Assembly (NCBI RefSeq): GCF_000271485.2 | Contig: NZ_AKVN02000001.1 | Location: 4,780,501 to 4,844,500 of the forward strand | Direction: 5' to 3' | DNA length: 64,000 nt | Source: Pelosinus fermentans DSM 17108 | Lineage (GTDB): Bacteria > Bacillota > Negativicutes > DSM-13327 | In this document: positions 47,230 to 56,964 of the stretch, piece by piece | How the letters are laid out: every line of letters begins with the position of its first letter | Position numbering within the stretch: the first letter of the stretch is position 1 | Translations under genes and position numbers: made by a program | The notes under the pieces: model-generated | What the model saw: only the letters and a program-made list of their open reading frames with translations | Databases searched by the model: none | Told to the model about the DNA's origin: nothing

Positions 47230-48294
47230 CTATCCTTCCTGTTTTACCTGTATAGCTTGATATAACTCCCATAATGCATGATCATCGACTTGCATTTTTT
47301 GCCTCACTGCTAAGCTGCGAACTTGTTTTAATAAAATTTGAGCGTGAGCGTCAGACATGCAAATATTCCACTGCCGAAACTTAGCTTGGATAGATGCATT
47401 TCCTGAATGTTTGCCAATTACCAGTTGTCTGGTCAACCCGACTTCTTCGGGAGAAAAAGCTTCATACATCTGAGGATTTTTGATCACTCCATCTACATGA
47501 ATCCCTGACTCATGAGCAAAAATATCCTGCCCAATAATCGCTTTTGTTTTCGGCAGGGTTAGCCCCATAGCAAACAATATTTGGGAACAAATCAACGCTA
47601 AATGCCCCGTTTCTTTACTTGTTTCCCCTAGTAACCGTTTTTGTGCCATGATAAGTTCTTCTACAGCAGCATGCCCCTGCAAACCAACACCAGCTACTGC
47701 TGCTGCAATTCGTTTCACACCAGCTTGTAAGGCAGCTAATGCATTACCGGTAGCCAAGCCATAGGCATTATGTCCATGAAATTCTAAACAAACAGGTATT
47801 TTAATCAATAATGAAGCCAAAATTCTTGAAGCTGCTACCGGTTCCAAAAGGCTCTCTTTATCCCCATATATAAATGAATCGATTCCATAAATGGGAATAT
47901 CCCGCCAGAGAAAACAAAGTTCTTCTATTGAAAACCGGGAAGCATTGTCTATACAAAAGCCAATATTCATACCTAACTGCTGGGCAGTAAAAAGGGCTGT
48001 ACAAACTGTACTCGTCAGGCCTTGCCCCAAATGTGGAGCGCAAGCAATGATAACATTTTTAAACCCTAACTTATCAGCCAATGCGACTTCCGTTAAAGTA
48101 CCATTAATTTTCCCGCGTATATGTTTTTGCTGAGACATATTCAACTTTGGCAGACCATGTTTTTCCCAATCAACTACTTTACAATCAATCACATCTACTG
48201 GAAGCTTTTGCAAAAGCTCTAGCAAGGGATTTATCTGTCCTTTGTCCATTCCTACCCGCAGACCTTCTTGTAACGTTTGATCTACCCAAATCAT
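47230..48294 (-). CDS. nifV: homocitrate synthase, omega subunit
   Basis: 354 residues. The N-terminal barrel is related but degenerate: it starts VDQTLQEGLRVGMD where active synthases have DTTLRDGEQ, though EFHGHNAYGLATGNA is kept. The C-terminal region HESGIHVDGVIKNPQMYEAF and LVIGKHSG is the typical NifV/LeuA linker part missing from the alpha subunit. ATG overlaps the anfO-like stop (ATGA). It probably works as a complex with the alpha subunit. Confidence 0.85.
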   Translation of the reverse strand: MIWVDQTLQEGLRVGMDKGQINPLLELLQKLPVDVIDCKVVDWEKHGLPKLNMSQQKHIRGKINGTLTEVALADKLGFKNVIIACAPHLGQGLTSTVCTALFTAQQLGMNIGFCIDNASRFSIEELCFLWRDIPIYGIDSFIYGDKESLLEPVAASRILASLLIKIPVCLEFHGHNAYGLATGNALAALQAGVKRIAAAVAGVGLQGHAAVEELIMAQKRLLGETSKETGHLALICSQILFAMGLTLPKTKAIIGQDIFAHESGIHVDGVIKNPQMYEAFSPEEVGLTRQLVIGKHSGNASIQAKFRQWNICMSDAHAQILLKQVRSLAVRQKMQVDDHALWELYQAIQVKQEG

Positions 48295-48926
48295 TTTTCA
48301 CAGACTCTTTTACTAATATAAACGTGAGTTTCAGCAGGTGCTGTCTTTTCTACTTCACCAACTAAATTGCCGCCTTTCAACTCTGCCTCCAGCCAAGGAG
48401 GAATGTGATTACAAAGGACTTCTAGACGATAGAATTTCCCTTGACGCAAGAATGGTAACAGCACTTGTTTGGAACTAATCCCACCAGTATTTTCCTGAAT
48501 CTCTTTAATGGATATATAATAATCGCCCTTTTCTCTTTCTATGGGTAAAGGAATTACATTATTGCTCTGGGATTGCTCCTCCTCTTCCTTGTCTTCTTCT
48601 TGCTTTAACACATAATCCAGAAAAGACAACGGTTTTTGCTTTCCTTCAAATTCCCAAATACTGCATTGAATTTTTTCCAATTCAAAGTAAGGTACACCAA
48701 CGACAGCGCAGCTTACAAAAATCTTACATTGGTCTAAAAACAAAATGATCTCAGCCATCTGCCGACGCAAGCCAACCAATCCAGCTTCCTTGTCTAATGA
48801 GAATTTTTGTTCTCTAATAACTGTCCAAGCTCCTTGTACTTTTTGATAAATGACAATGGCATTCGCCTCATCTAAAGAGCTGGTTACACCATCATCATTT
48901 ATACAGACTGCAATTTCTGGATACAC
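48291..48926 (-). CDS. AnfO-family nitrogenase accessory protein
   Basis: 211 residues from GTG 48926, just after GGGGGAGGGG. The longer frame begins upstream without a site. It resembles AnfO, the iron-only nitrogenase accessory protein: EIAVCINDDGVTSSLDEANA at the start, WTVIREQKFSLD, and VLLPFLRQGKFYRLEVLCNH followed by IPPWLE. A Glu-rich linker (about 115-130) divides the two halves. No anfDGK genes are present, so here it serves the Mo nitrogenase. Function unknown. Confidence 0.82.
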   Translation of the reverse strand: MYPEIAVCINDDGVTSSLDEANAIVIYQKVQGAWTVIREQKFSLDKEAGLVGLRRQMAEIILFLDQCKIFVSCAVVGVPYFELEKIQCSIWEFEGKQKPLSFLDYVLKQEEDKEEEEQSQSNNVIPLPIEREKGDYYISIKEIQENTGGISSKQVLLPFLRQGKFYRLEVLCNHIPPWLEAELKGGNLVGEVEKTAPAETHVYISKRVCEK

Positions 48927-48971
48927 AGCAACCCCTCCCCCTTTCCCATACACCTAAAATCCTATATTCTA

Positions 48972-49283
48972 TTAAAGTGCTAAACGCTCCACTATATTGC
49001 CGCCTTCAATATGCTCTTCCATAATAGTTTCTACATCATCAGGAGTAACCCCCTTATACCAGGTACCACCAGGATATATGACAACCACAGGTCCTTGCTC
49101 GCAGATACCAAAACAGCCTGTATTATTCACAAATACCTCACCGCCTAAATCCCGTTCCTCAATTTCCTCCATGAATTTTGCTACCAATTCCACGCCGCCC
49201 TTCGTATGGCAGTAACCTTTCTGTTGACCATTTGCTCTTGAACTGGTACAAACGAAAATATGAAACTTTGGTTTATTCATCAT
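48972..49283 (-). CDS. thioredoxin-fold [2Fe-2S] ferredoxin
   Basis: 103 residues. The cluster cysteines are Cys12, Cys25, Cys57 and Cys61 (VCTSS, YCHTKGG, GCFGICEQGP). This is the thioredoxin-like fold of the C. pasteurianum 2Fe ferredoxin and Azotobacter FeSI. That ferredoxin associates with the MoFe protein, and its place directly after nifB supports a nitrogenase-linked redox role. ATG follows GGAAGGG. Confidence 0.9.
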   Translation of the reverse strand: MMNKPKFHIFVCTSSRANGQQKGYCHTKGGVELVAKFMEEIEERDLGGEVFVNNTGCFGICEQGPVVVIYPGGTWYKGVTPDDVETIMEEHIEGGNIVERLAL

Positions 49284-49299
49284 GATTAGACCCTTCCTT

Positions 49300-50535
49300 T
49301 CAAATCGCTTTTTTCATCGTTAACTGTTCTACTGCATAGGCTAATCCCTCTTCCACGGTATAACAATACTCCACGCTCACAATGCCATGCTCTAATAATC
49401 TTTGTTGCCCATGATATCCAATACGCATGGTCAAAACGGCATCACAATCCTCGATCGCTTGAATTGCTGCGCTCTTTCGTCCCTCTTGCAAATCTGAATC
49501 ACATTCCGAAACACCAGAGCAGTACTGCTCAACTTTGCGTCTTTCCACAAGGGTAAAGGATTCATCATTTATTTGGTAAATTAAAAATTCTGTCGCATGC
49601 CCAAAATGTTGATCTACTAATTTGCCATGCTTAGAGGTAACCGCAATCCTATACTCTTTACCAATCTGCTTAGCCGGCAAAACGGATTTTTCTGGTTCTG
49701 GCTTGGTCATACGAAATTCATTTGACCTGTCATTGCCTAAGAGTCCAACGGCATCCGCCCGGCATTGCTTACAATGTCTCATCTGCTGCATTTCAAGCTG
49801 ACAAAGATCTCTCATTTCATTAATTTCTTTCATACTAGTTTGCGGAAATTTCTCAAATGCACTTCCGGGAGCAGGAATCAACGGCATGATATTCGTAATA
49901 AAAACTCCTAATTCTTTCATCTTCTTTACGACTTCCGGAATATGATGATCATTGATTCCTTTTACCATAACAATATTAATTTTAACCAGTACGCCATGTT
50001 CCACCAGATAGGCAATGCCTTTCAATTGATTTTGAATCATCAATTCAGCGCCAGCTACTCCGGTATAGCTTTTGCCCTCATAATTCACAACTTTATAAAG
50101 CCGCGCCCCAATGTTAGGATCAAGACAATTCACTGTAACGGTGATATGCTTTATACCCATTTCTACAAGTTCTGCTGCATAGTGAGGCAGCATTAAACCA
50201 TTGGTTGACAAGCAAAATATGATATCCTCGCCTTTAGCCTGAATTAATTCAATGGATTTTTTTGTAACATCCCAATTTGCCAAAGCGTCTCCAGGACCGG
50301 CAATCCCTACTACACTTAAATTTTCAATATTTTCTTTGACCCAGGAAAATTTTTGGCTGGCAAGCTCTGGTGTCAGCACTTCGCTCGTTACTCCTGGCCG
50401 GCTTTCGTTTACACAGTCAAATTTACGATTGCAATAATTACAGCTGATATTGCACTGGGGTGCCACTGGCAAATGCATCCGCGCATATTTATGATGAGCA
50501 TCCGCATTATAACAAGGATGTTTGCTCTCTTCCAT
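49300..50535 (-). CDS. nifB: FeMo-co biosynthesis radical SAM protein NifB with NifX-like domain
   Basis: 411 residues from ATG 50535 after GAGGTGAAGG. The radical SAM cluster is Cys28, Cys32 and Cys35 (CNISCNYC). Other NifB cysteines occur at FDCVNESRPG and HCKQCRADAVG. The C-terminal 110 residues form a NifX/NafY-type FeMo-cofactor-binding domain (VTSKHGKLVDQHFGHATEF). NifB makes NifB-co, the 8Fe-9S-C precursor, by inserting carbide from SAM. The next gene is the ferredoxin. Confidence 0.95.
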   Translation of the reverse strand: MEESKHPCYNADAHHKYARMHLPVAPQCNISCNYCNRKFDCVNESRPGVTSEVLTPELASQKFSWVKENIENLSVVGIAGPGDALANWDVTKKSIELIQAKGEDIIFCLSTNGLMLPHYAAELVEMGIKHITVTVNCLDPNIGARLYKVVNYEGKSYTGVAGAELMIQNQLKGIAYLVEHGVLVKINIVMVKGINDHHIPEVVKKMKELGVFITNIMPLIPAPGSAFEKFPQTSMKEINEMRDLCQLEMQQMRHCKQCRADAVGLLGNDRSNEFRMTKPEPEKSVLPAKQIGKEYRIAVTSKHGKLVDQHFGHATEFLIYQINDESFTLVERRKVEQYCSGVSECDSDLQEGRKSAAIQAIEDCDAVLTMRIGYHGQQRLLEHGIVSVEYCYTVEEGLAYAVEQLTMKKAI

Positions 50536-50594
50536 ACCCTTCACCTCAATTTCCCCTAGCATTGCAGGGTAATTTTTTTACTTACTACAGCCAG

Positions 50595-51974
50595 CTACCC
50601 TTGCTGGTAGAATTCTTCATACATGGAGCTTCGATATGATTTATATTTGTTTTCCAGCAGGGTATTGGTGATGCGATCTAACAACATCATTGTACCCGTA
50701 TAACCTACAGATAAAAGCCGCTGTCCTCCTACCCGATCATGAATGGGAAAACCCAGCCTCACGAGAGGAATATCACCTTTTTCTGTAAGGTATCGACCAT
50801 CGGAAGGACCAATTGCAATATTGACTTTTCCTTCCTTACTGGCAGCTAAAATATGAGAGAAATCCGTTTCAATTAAGATCTTACTTTCTTCTGGACACTC
50901 AGCTACTGCTGCTGTCACTAATTGATTGAACTTCCCGATTTGGCTGCCTGTAGCCACAACTGCTGGGAAAACGCCATTTTCTGCACAAATTTTGGTTACC
51001 CCATAGACCATTTCCGGCTCACCAAAAATAACACTTCTTCCTTGAAAATTATATTTATGAGAGTCAATCATCCCATCTAACAAACGTCCACGTTCTTGTT
51101 TAATACTTTCCGGAACCTTCTTACCGGTAATTTCTACTAAAGTATTGATAAATGCATCTGTACTTTCCACACCCATGGGTATGGCTATATTGTATAAAGG
51201 AACACCAAATTCTTCTTCCAGATATTTTCCTGGAGAAATCCCATCCTCTATGGTGATTCCCATTTGGATGGTCGCTGCAGCACCACCCATAGACCGTATC
51301 TCCGTTATTTTGGTCCCGCCATTGCTCATCTTGGTATAAGGTTTTGCGAAAGGGCGATCCAGAGTATCGGAGAAATCAGGATATAATACATATTCAATTT
51401 GCATGAGAGCTAACATACGCTTTATTTCACGAATGTCAGCAGGACTGATGTTGGGAATAATAATATTTATTTTGTTATTCTTTTCTGCAGCTTCCGTTAG
51501 CTGCATCAATATTCTTTTTAGAGTAAAAAAATAACCTTCAAAGTGACTGCCGCCATAGCCAGGCGTAGAAGCCGTAACAATCGGAAACTCTTCCATCTCA
51601 TTATCAATGAGATATTGACCCGTAATTCTCTCAATGTCTTCACCAATGGTTTCTGCTAAGCAAGTCGTTACAATACCAATCAAAGCAGGATGATATACCT
51701 TCCTAATATTGTCCAAAGCCTGTCTGAGATTCTTTTCTCCGCCGTATATGGTGCCTTTTTCATTTAAAGAAGAAGATCCTACATCAACAGGCTCGTTAAA
51801 ATGTTCAGCAATATGCCTGCGCATGTAGGTACTACAGCCTTGGGACCCATGAACAATAACCATAGACTGTTCGATTCCCTTCAATGCTAAGATGCCGCCC
51901 ATTGGCATGCACATATTACAGGGGTTTTCGTTTACATTTCGAAAAAATATATTCTCTTTGTTTTTTTCAGCCAT
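50595..51974 (-). CDS. nifN: FeMo-co scaffold subunit NifN
   Basis: 459 residues from ATG 51974, overlapping the nifE stop by 8 bp. It resembles NifK-type subunits: NPCNMCMPMGGILALKGIEQ, VHGSQGCSTYMRRH and TTCLAETIGEDIE. The NifK-type distribution of cysteines and the partner gene nifE identify it as NifN. With NifE it forms the tetramer that matures NifB-co to FeMo-co. Confidence 0.93.
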   Translation of the reverse strand: MAEKNKENIFFRNVNENPCNMCMPMGGILALKGIEQSMVIVHGSQGCSTYMRRHIAEHFNEPVDVGSSSLNEKGTIYGGEKNLRQALDNIRKVYHPALIGIVTTCLAETIGEDIERITGQYLIDNEMEEFPIVTASTPGYGGSHFEGYFFTLKRILMQLTEAAEKNNKINIIIPNISPADIREIKRMLALMQIEYVLYPDFSDTLDRPFAKPYTKMSNGGTKITEIRSMGGAAATIQMGITIEDGISPGKYLEEEFGVPLYNIAIPMGVESTDAFINTLVEITGKKVPESIKQERGRLLDGMIDSHKYNFQGRSVIFGEPEMVYGVTKICAENGVFPAVVATGSQIGKFNQLVTAAVAECPEESKILIETDFSHILAASKEGKVNIAIGPSDGRYLTEKGDIPLVRLGFPIHDRVGGQRLLSVGYTGTMMLLDRITNTLLENKYKSYRSSMYEEFYQQG

Positions 51975-53346
51975 GGTTCGCCACCCCGCTTTCCATTCCC
52001 AATGCATTAAGACTCTTCCATACAGGCGAACAAACGGTAGAATACACTTCTTCAGCAAAATTAACGGCACCCTCAAAACCGCTTAAAGGATGTTTGCGAT
52101 CATGATTATGATCAATAAAGGCAATCCCCAATTTATAGGCCAAAGGCCGCTCTTTGACTCCTCCTACTAGTAGATTAGCTCCCTTTTCCATCATAAATCT
52201 TTCCAGTTCAGCAGGATTCGCATCATCTAAAATCACCGTACCGTCATCCACTAACTCATTCATGATTTCATATTCTTCTTTTCTGCCGGTTTGCGTACCA
52301 ATCATCACTACATCAATACCAATTTCTCTAAACTGTTTAATCAGAGAAATGGCCTTAAATCCTCCACCAACAAAAATGGCAGCCTTCTTGCCTTCCAGCT
52401 TAGCCCGATAACCTTTAATAATACTGTCTACTCTGGCTGTTTCCTTAGCAATCAACTCCTCCGCCTTGACAATCATAGACTCTTCTCCTAAAGCAGCTGC
52501 AATATTGCGCAATGAGGCAGCCGTATCCTCAATACCTAAAAAGGATATTTGAATATAAGGAATCTGGTAGAGTTCTTCCATTTTCCCCGCAAGATAGATC
52601 ATCGATCCAGCGCACTGTATAATGTTCAGCTTAGCCTTAGGGGCTGATTTCAAGGCTGTATAATGAGAATCTCCTGTAAAAGTAACGTTTAATTCTACCC
52701 CCATCTGCCGTAAATAATTATGAATAATCCAAGCTTCACCAGCCAGATTAAAATCCCCTAAATAGTTAATACTATTGTTCTTTTCGATTACTGCAGACTC
52801 AGAGGGCTTTATCAAACGAAGCAACGCATCTCCTGCTGCCCTGTAACCCGCAGATTTATTGCCAATAAATCCGCTGGACTCTACCGGTATCACTTCAATA
52901 TTATGTCTTCGAGAGGCGGCGCTGCAAATGGCTTCTAAGTCATCACCAATTACGCCGACAATACAGGTTGAATATACAAATACTAGTTTTGCCTGATATT
53001 TTTCCACCAGTCCATCAATTGCTGCCGATAACTTTTTTGCGCCGCCAAAAATAATGTCCTGCTCTTTTAAATCGGTAGAAAAGCTATTGCGGTATAATTC
53101 CGCACCGCTGCTCAGGCTGCCGCGAATATCCCAGGTATAGGTGGCACAGCCAATTGGTCCATGTACCAAATGTATGGCATCTGTAATTGGATTGAGCACG
53201 ACTCTGGCTCCACAATACACACAAGCTCTTTGGCTTACACAGCCGGCAGAACTGTCCGTATCACATTTAAGCTGTTTCTTATTCTTACCTTTCGTAACAA
53301 TAAACTCATCTCGTTCTGTAATGCTTCCTGTAAGATCTTCAGCCAT
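51967..53346 (-). CDS. nifE: FeMo-co scaffold subunit NifE
   Basis: 459 residues from ATG 53346 after GGAG. The frame extends further upstream into the repeat element but has no site there. NifD-like cysteines occur at CVYCGARVVLNP, HGPIGCATYTWD and STCIVGVIGDD. The FeMo-co Cys position is kept in NIIQCAGSMIYLA, and HDRKHPLSGFEGA replaces the NifD His region. It is separated from nifK by a palindromic repeat. Confidence 0.93.
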   Translation of the reverse strand: MAEDLTGSITERDEFIVTKGKNKKQLKCDTDSSAGCVSQRACVYCGARVVLNPITDAIHLVHGPIGCATYTWDIRGSLSSGAELYRNSFSTDLKEQDIIFGGAKKLSAAIDGLVEKYQAKLVFVYSTCIVGVIGDDLEAICSAASRRHNIEVIPVESSGFIGNKSAGYRAAGDALLRLIKPSESAVIEKNNSINYLGDFNLAGEAWIIHNYLRQMGVELNVTFTGDSHYTALKSAPKAKLNIIQCAGSMIYLAGKMEELYQIPYIQISFLGIEDTAASLRNIAAALGEESMIVKAEELIAKETARVDSIIKGYRAKLEGKKAAIFVGGGFKAISLIKQFREIGIDVVMIGTQTGRKEEYEIMNELVDDGTVILDDANPAELERFMMEKGANLLVGGVKERPLAYKLGIAFIDHNHDRKHPLSGFEGAVNFAEEVYSTVCSPVWKSLNALGMESGVANHG

Positions 53347-53387
53347 AGTACATCTCACTCCTCTCCTAGAAATACCATAAAAAACGT

Positions 53388-53479
53388 TTGAACCGCGAAG
53401 ACGCGAAGATTTGAAGGATAAGAAATATCTATACATTTCTTCGTGTGCTTTGCATTTCTTCGCGACCTTCGCGTTTCAA
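53388..53479. repeat. dispersed palindromic repeat, copy 7, between nifK and nifE
   Basis: TTGAACCGCGAAGACGCGAA (53388 on) pairs with TTCTTCGCGACCTTCGCGTT up to 53479. It fills the 170-bp gap between nifK and nifE, the largest gap in the cluster. Confidence 0.85.
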
Positions 53480-53516
53480 CATCTTTTTTTAAACCTTACT
53501 ATTAAAAAATGTCTAT

Positions 53517-54905
53517 CTACATTACCAATTCAAAGTCTTCATCTTTGGCATCTCTGTCTGCTCTGTCTAACAGGGCGTTACTAATCATCTCAATCAGTCT
53601 CATGGCACCATGATACCCAACAATCGGCAAGTAAGAATGAACACTTCTGTCTAAAATCGGGAATCCAACTCGCATAAAAGGAACATCTTCCGCCCGGGCA
53701 ATATATTTTCCATAGGTATTGCCAATCAATAGATCTACAGGCTGATTTTTAATCCATTGGTGCAAGGTAAATAAATCTCCCGCACTCTTCACATTGGCCT
53801 CAATTCCAGCACCTTTCAGCATACTGTTAATATCATCTTCAAAGCTTCCTGCTGCAGAATTGGACGAACCGCCTGGCGTACCCGTCAGCACATGAAGAGG
53901 AACCATTCCTAAGCTTAATACAAACTCCGTTAAGCCCGTTACAATATCTGGATCACCAAAGATCGCTACGGTTTTTCCATGAAAATGGAAATGCGTGTCG
54001 GTCATAATATCAACCAGCTGACCTCTTTCTATTTCTAGTTCTTTTGGAATTTCCCGGGCAAAGCTATTACGCAAGGTCATTAATAATGCATCCGTAGCTT
54101 TGATTCCAATGGGAGTTTTAAGGGTAGCTACAGGAACTTTGTATTCTTTGTTTAAAAGATCAGCGGGATCACTAGAGGCAAATCGACCAAGGGCCAGGGT
54201 GATTTGGGAATTTCCTGTATCCTTTAACTGTTCTACTGTTGTACCGCCCTCAGGATACATCTCAAATTCTCCTGTCATCGGTGAATCCACAACCCCTGAT
54301 GTATCAGGGAACATAATATATTCAATGCCCATACTTTCTACCAGACGTTTTATTTCCCGCATATCTCCAGGATTCACGAAGCCAGGAATAATATTGGCTT
54401 GTTCTTTTTTCTCTGGCGACGTACTTTCTGCTAAATAGCTAACCATTGCTTTTGTCATATTGGAGAAACCTGTGATATGGGAGCCTACATAACTGGGAGT
54501 GTTCGCATGAATCACCAGTTTCCCCTCAGCCACTTCCGCTGTTTTAATAATACTGGAAACATCATCGCCAATGGTCTCCGTTAAACAAGTGGTGTGTATC
54601 GCCATAACATCCGGCTTATAGATGTGAAACACATTTTGTATGGATGCTTTTAAGTTAGCGCCGCCGCCAAAAACCGATGACCCTTCTGTAAAGCAGCTAG
54701 TGGAAGCCATAACCGGATCACGAAAATGACGGGTTAAATGCATCCGATGATAAGAGCAGCATCCTTGTGATCCATGACTATGGGGCAAGCATTTGTGAAT
54801 CCCCAGAGCAGCATACATAGCGCCAATTGGCTGACAAGTTTTCGCTGGGTTAATAATACCGCCGCTTTTGCGTTCGGTTATATCTTTTGGTGTACAATCT
54901 AACAT
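53517..54905 (-). CDS. nifK: nitrogenase MoFe protein beta subunit
   Basis: 462 residues, about 60 shorter at the N-terminus than Azotobacter NifK, as in C. pasteurianum. P-cluster cysteines are Cys24 (PAKTCQPIG), Cys49 or 50 (GSQGCCSYH) and Cys107 (HTTCLTETIGDD). ATG 54905 lies one base after the nifD stop. With NifD it forms the alpha2beta2 protein that reduces N2. Confidence 0.96.
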   Translation of the reverse strand: MLDCTPKDITERKSGGIINPAKTCQPIGAMYAALGIHKCLPHSHGSQGCCSYHRMHLTRHFRDPVMASTSCFTEGSSVFGGGANLKASIQNVFHIYKPDVMAIHTTCLTETIGDDVSSIIKTAEVAEGKLVIHANTPSYVGSHITGFSNMTKAMVSYLAESTSPEKKEQANIIPGFVNPGDMREIKRLVESMGIEYIMFPDTSGVVDSPMTGEFEMYPEGGTTVEQLKDTGNSQITLALGRFASSDPADLLNKEYKVPVATLKTPIGIKATDALLMTLRNSFAREIPKELEIERGQLVDIMTDTHFHFHGKTVAIFGDPDIVTGLTEFVLSLGMVPLHVLTGTPGGSSNSAAGSFEDDINSMLKGAGIEANVKSAGDLFTLHQWIKNQPVDLLIGNTYGKYIARAEDVPFMRVGFPILDRSVHSYLPIVGYHGAMRLIEMISNALLDRADRDAKDEDFELVM

Positions 54906-54906
54906 A

Positions 54907-56520
54907 CTATGCCACTCCTTCCTCAGTTACTGTTCCTTCTAGTAAAGGTTGATTTTTCCATGGTGGAGTTATAAAATTCCAAGTTGGTGAGGCAAATCCC
55001 ATGCTGATATCTTCAGCAAATTTAACAGCACCATTAAAACCAGCATACGGTCCGCTGTAATCATAGGAATGTAATTGCTTCGAGTTAATACCCATTTTTT
55101 GAATGACATATTTATCCTTGATTCCGGAAGTGAAAATATCTGGTTTCAGTACTTTTATAAATTCTTCTGTTTCAAAATGATTTAAGTCATCAACAATGAT
55201 GCTGCCATCTTTCATGTCAAAGCGCATGCCTTTATATTCACCTAAAGGTATTTTAGCTTTTAGTTCTTCCAATTTTTCTGGTGAAACTTTTAAACGGAAG
55301 CGTTTTTCATCAGCTTCTGCTGTATAGTGAGGAATGTTTTTACTATCTGCATCTGTTTTGATTGTAGGAATCACTTCCCGCCCTTCATAATCATCCCGGT
55401 GAGCAAACTCATATCCTGCTAATAAGGTCTCAATGCCTAGTTCACTAAATAAATTTTGGAAATGATGACCCCGGGATCCGCCAACAAAGCAAAAAGCTGT
55501 TTTTCCTTCACAAATCTTTTTATATTGGTCAAATATCGGCTCAATTCTTGCCAATTCGCTAGCAATTACCGCCTCTGTCTTCAAGGTCAGTTCTTTGTCA
55601 TCAAAATAAAGAGCCATGTTGCGCAAGGATTCGATTGTCCCTTGAATACCAATAAAGTTAACCTTAAGCCAAGGTGTACCATATTTGGTTTCTAACATCT
55701 CAGCAATATAGTTAATCGAACGGTGACATTGCACCAAGTTAAGTTCTGCAGTATGAGCATTTTTAATTGCTTCATAAGAGCCATCCCCTGTCATAACCGA
55801 TACTACATGGTAGCCGATTTCTTTTAAGATACGCTCTACTTCCCAGCCGTCGCCGCCAATGTTATATTCCCCGAGAAGATTAATCGGGAACTTCGCAGGA
55901 GCTTCTTCTTGGTCTCCGGTACCAATTACCTTTTCCATTAAAATGTTATTGGCAATATGATGACCTGCAGATTGGCTAACCCCTTTATAGCCTTCACAGC
56001 TAAAAGACAGTACTTGCACGCCATGCTTCGCTTCTGCCGCTTTAGCAACAGCGCCCATATCATCACCAATCAATCCTACAGGGCAGGTAGCAGAAAGGGT
56101 AATTGCCTTAGGATGAAAAATTTCCATAACTTCATCAATTACCTTGCTGAGCTTCTTTTCACCGCCAAAAACGATATCACTTTCTTGCATATCCGTAGAT
56201 ATGCAGTAATTGATAAAATTCTGTTTTGGATCGTCGGATTTTGCTTTATTTCGTCTTGTATTCCACGCATAATAGCCACAACCGATCGGTCCGTGAACAA
56301 TATGCACCATATCTTTAATCGGACCTAGAACAACGCCCTTACAACCAGCATACGCACAGCCTCGATTGGTAATAATACCAGGAATGGTCCGGGTATTGGC
56401 TTCGATTTGCTGACTTTCTACATCCGATCTTTTAATGAATATATGTTTTTTACGATTTTTCTGCACTTTAGCTGGATATTGGTCTAATATTTCCTGAAGT
56501 TTTGCTTCATTCATTCCCAT
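54907..56520 (-). CDS. nifD: nitrogenase MoFe protein alpha subunit
   Basis: 537 residues. P-cluster cysteines are Cys55, Cys81 and Cys146. The FeMo-co ligands are Cys265 (LVQCHRSINYI) and His484 (LHSYDYSGPY). A histidine near the cofactor is His187/188 (SAGHH). An insertion of about 50 residues (about 385-450, rich in Lys/Glu) is the hallmark of clostridial NifD. VnfD and AnfD are shorter and differ at these sites, so this is Mo-type. ATG follows TAAGGG. Confidence 0.96.
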   Translation of the reverse strand: MGMNEAKLQEILDQYPAKVQKNRKKHIFIKRSDVESQQIEANTRTIPGIITNRGCAYAGCKGVVLGPIKDMVHIVHGPIGCGYYAWNTRRNKAKSDDPKQNFINYCISTDMQESDIVFGGEKKLSKVIDEVMEIFHPKAITLSATCPVGLIGDDMGAVAKAAEAKHGVQVLSFSCEGYKGVSQSAGHHIANNILMEKVIGTGDQEEAPAKFPINLLGEYNIGGDGWEVERILKEIGYHVVSVMTGDGSYEAIKNAHTAELNLVQCHRSINYIAEMLETKYGTPWLKVNFIGIQGTIESLRNMALYFDDKELTLKTEAVIASELARIEPIFDQYKKICEGKTAFCFVGGSRGHHFQNLFSELGIETLLAGYEFAHRDDYEGREVIPTIKTDADSKNIPHYTAEADEKRFRLKVSPEKLEELKAKIPLGEYKGMRFDMKDGSIIVDDLNHFETEEFIKVLKPDIFTSGIKDKYVIQKMGINSKQLHSYDYSGPYAGFNGAVKFAEDISMGFASPTWNFITPPWKNQPLLEGTVTEEGVA

Positions 56521-56534
56521 GTTCCCTTACCCCC

Positions 56535-56945
56535 TTATACTGCACTTTCTCCTGTTTCTCCAGTACGAACCCGAATGGCATCCATTACTGGTAAAACAAA
56601 AATCTTACCGTCACCAACGTTATTACAAGTCTTATTCGCCTGAATGATTGCCTCTACAATCTTCGCCACATCCTCATCATGAGCAAGAATGGTAAATAAT
56701 CTTCGAGGGAACAAACTGGTACCCACTAAAAAATCAGTAATGAGTTTCTCTGCTTCCCCTGTTTGATCCTCTCCAGCCATAAGAAGGAGTTCTTTTTTTC
56801 TTTCCAAAATTAATGTTGGGTTGCTTACTATTTTACCGCGGCCTTCTACTTTAAAAGCAGTAAAACCAGCTACGCCAGCTTCCACTAAGGCTTTTTTAGT
56901 AGCGCCTGTTTTATTCATACGCACTATGGCGAGAATTTCTTTCAT
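56535..56945 (-). CDS. nifI2: nitrogenase regulator NifI2 (PII family)
   Basis: 136 residues from ATG 56945, after AAGGAGGGAGG. The upstream in-frame extension overlaps nifI1. PII fold: MKEILAIVRMNKTGATKKAL, the long T-loop region and the C-terminal NVGDGKIFVLPVMDAIRVRTGE. NifI1/NifI2 bind 2-oxoglutarate and ADP/ATP and block Fe protein docking after ammonium is added. They lie between nifH and nifD as in methanogens and clostridia. Confidence 0.93.
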   Translation of the reverse strand: MKEILAIVRMNKTGATKKALVEAGVAGFTAFKVEGRGKIVSNPTLILERKKELLLMAGEDQTGEAEKLITDFLVGTSLFPRRLFTILAHDEDVAKIVEAIIQANKTCNNVGDGKIFVLPVMDAIRVRTGETGESAV

Positions 56946-56964
56946 CCTGATCCCTCCCTCCTTC

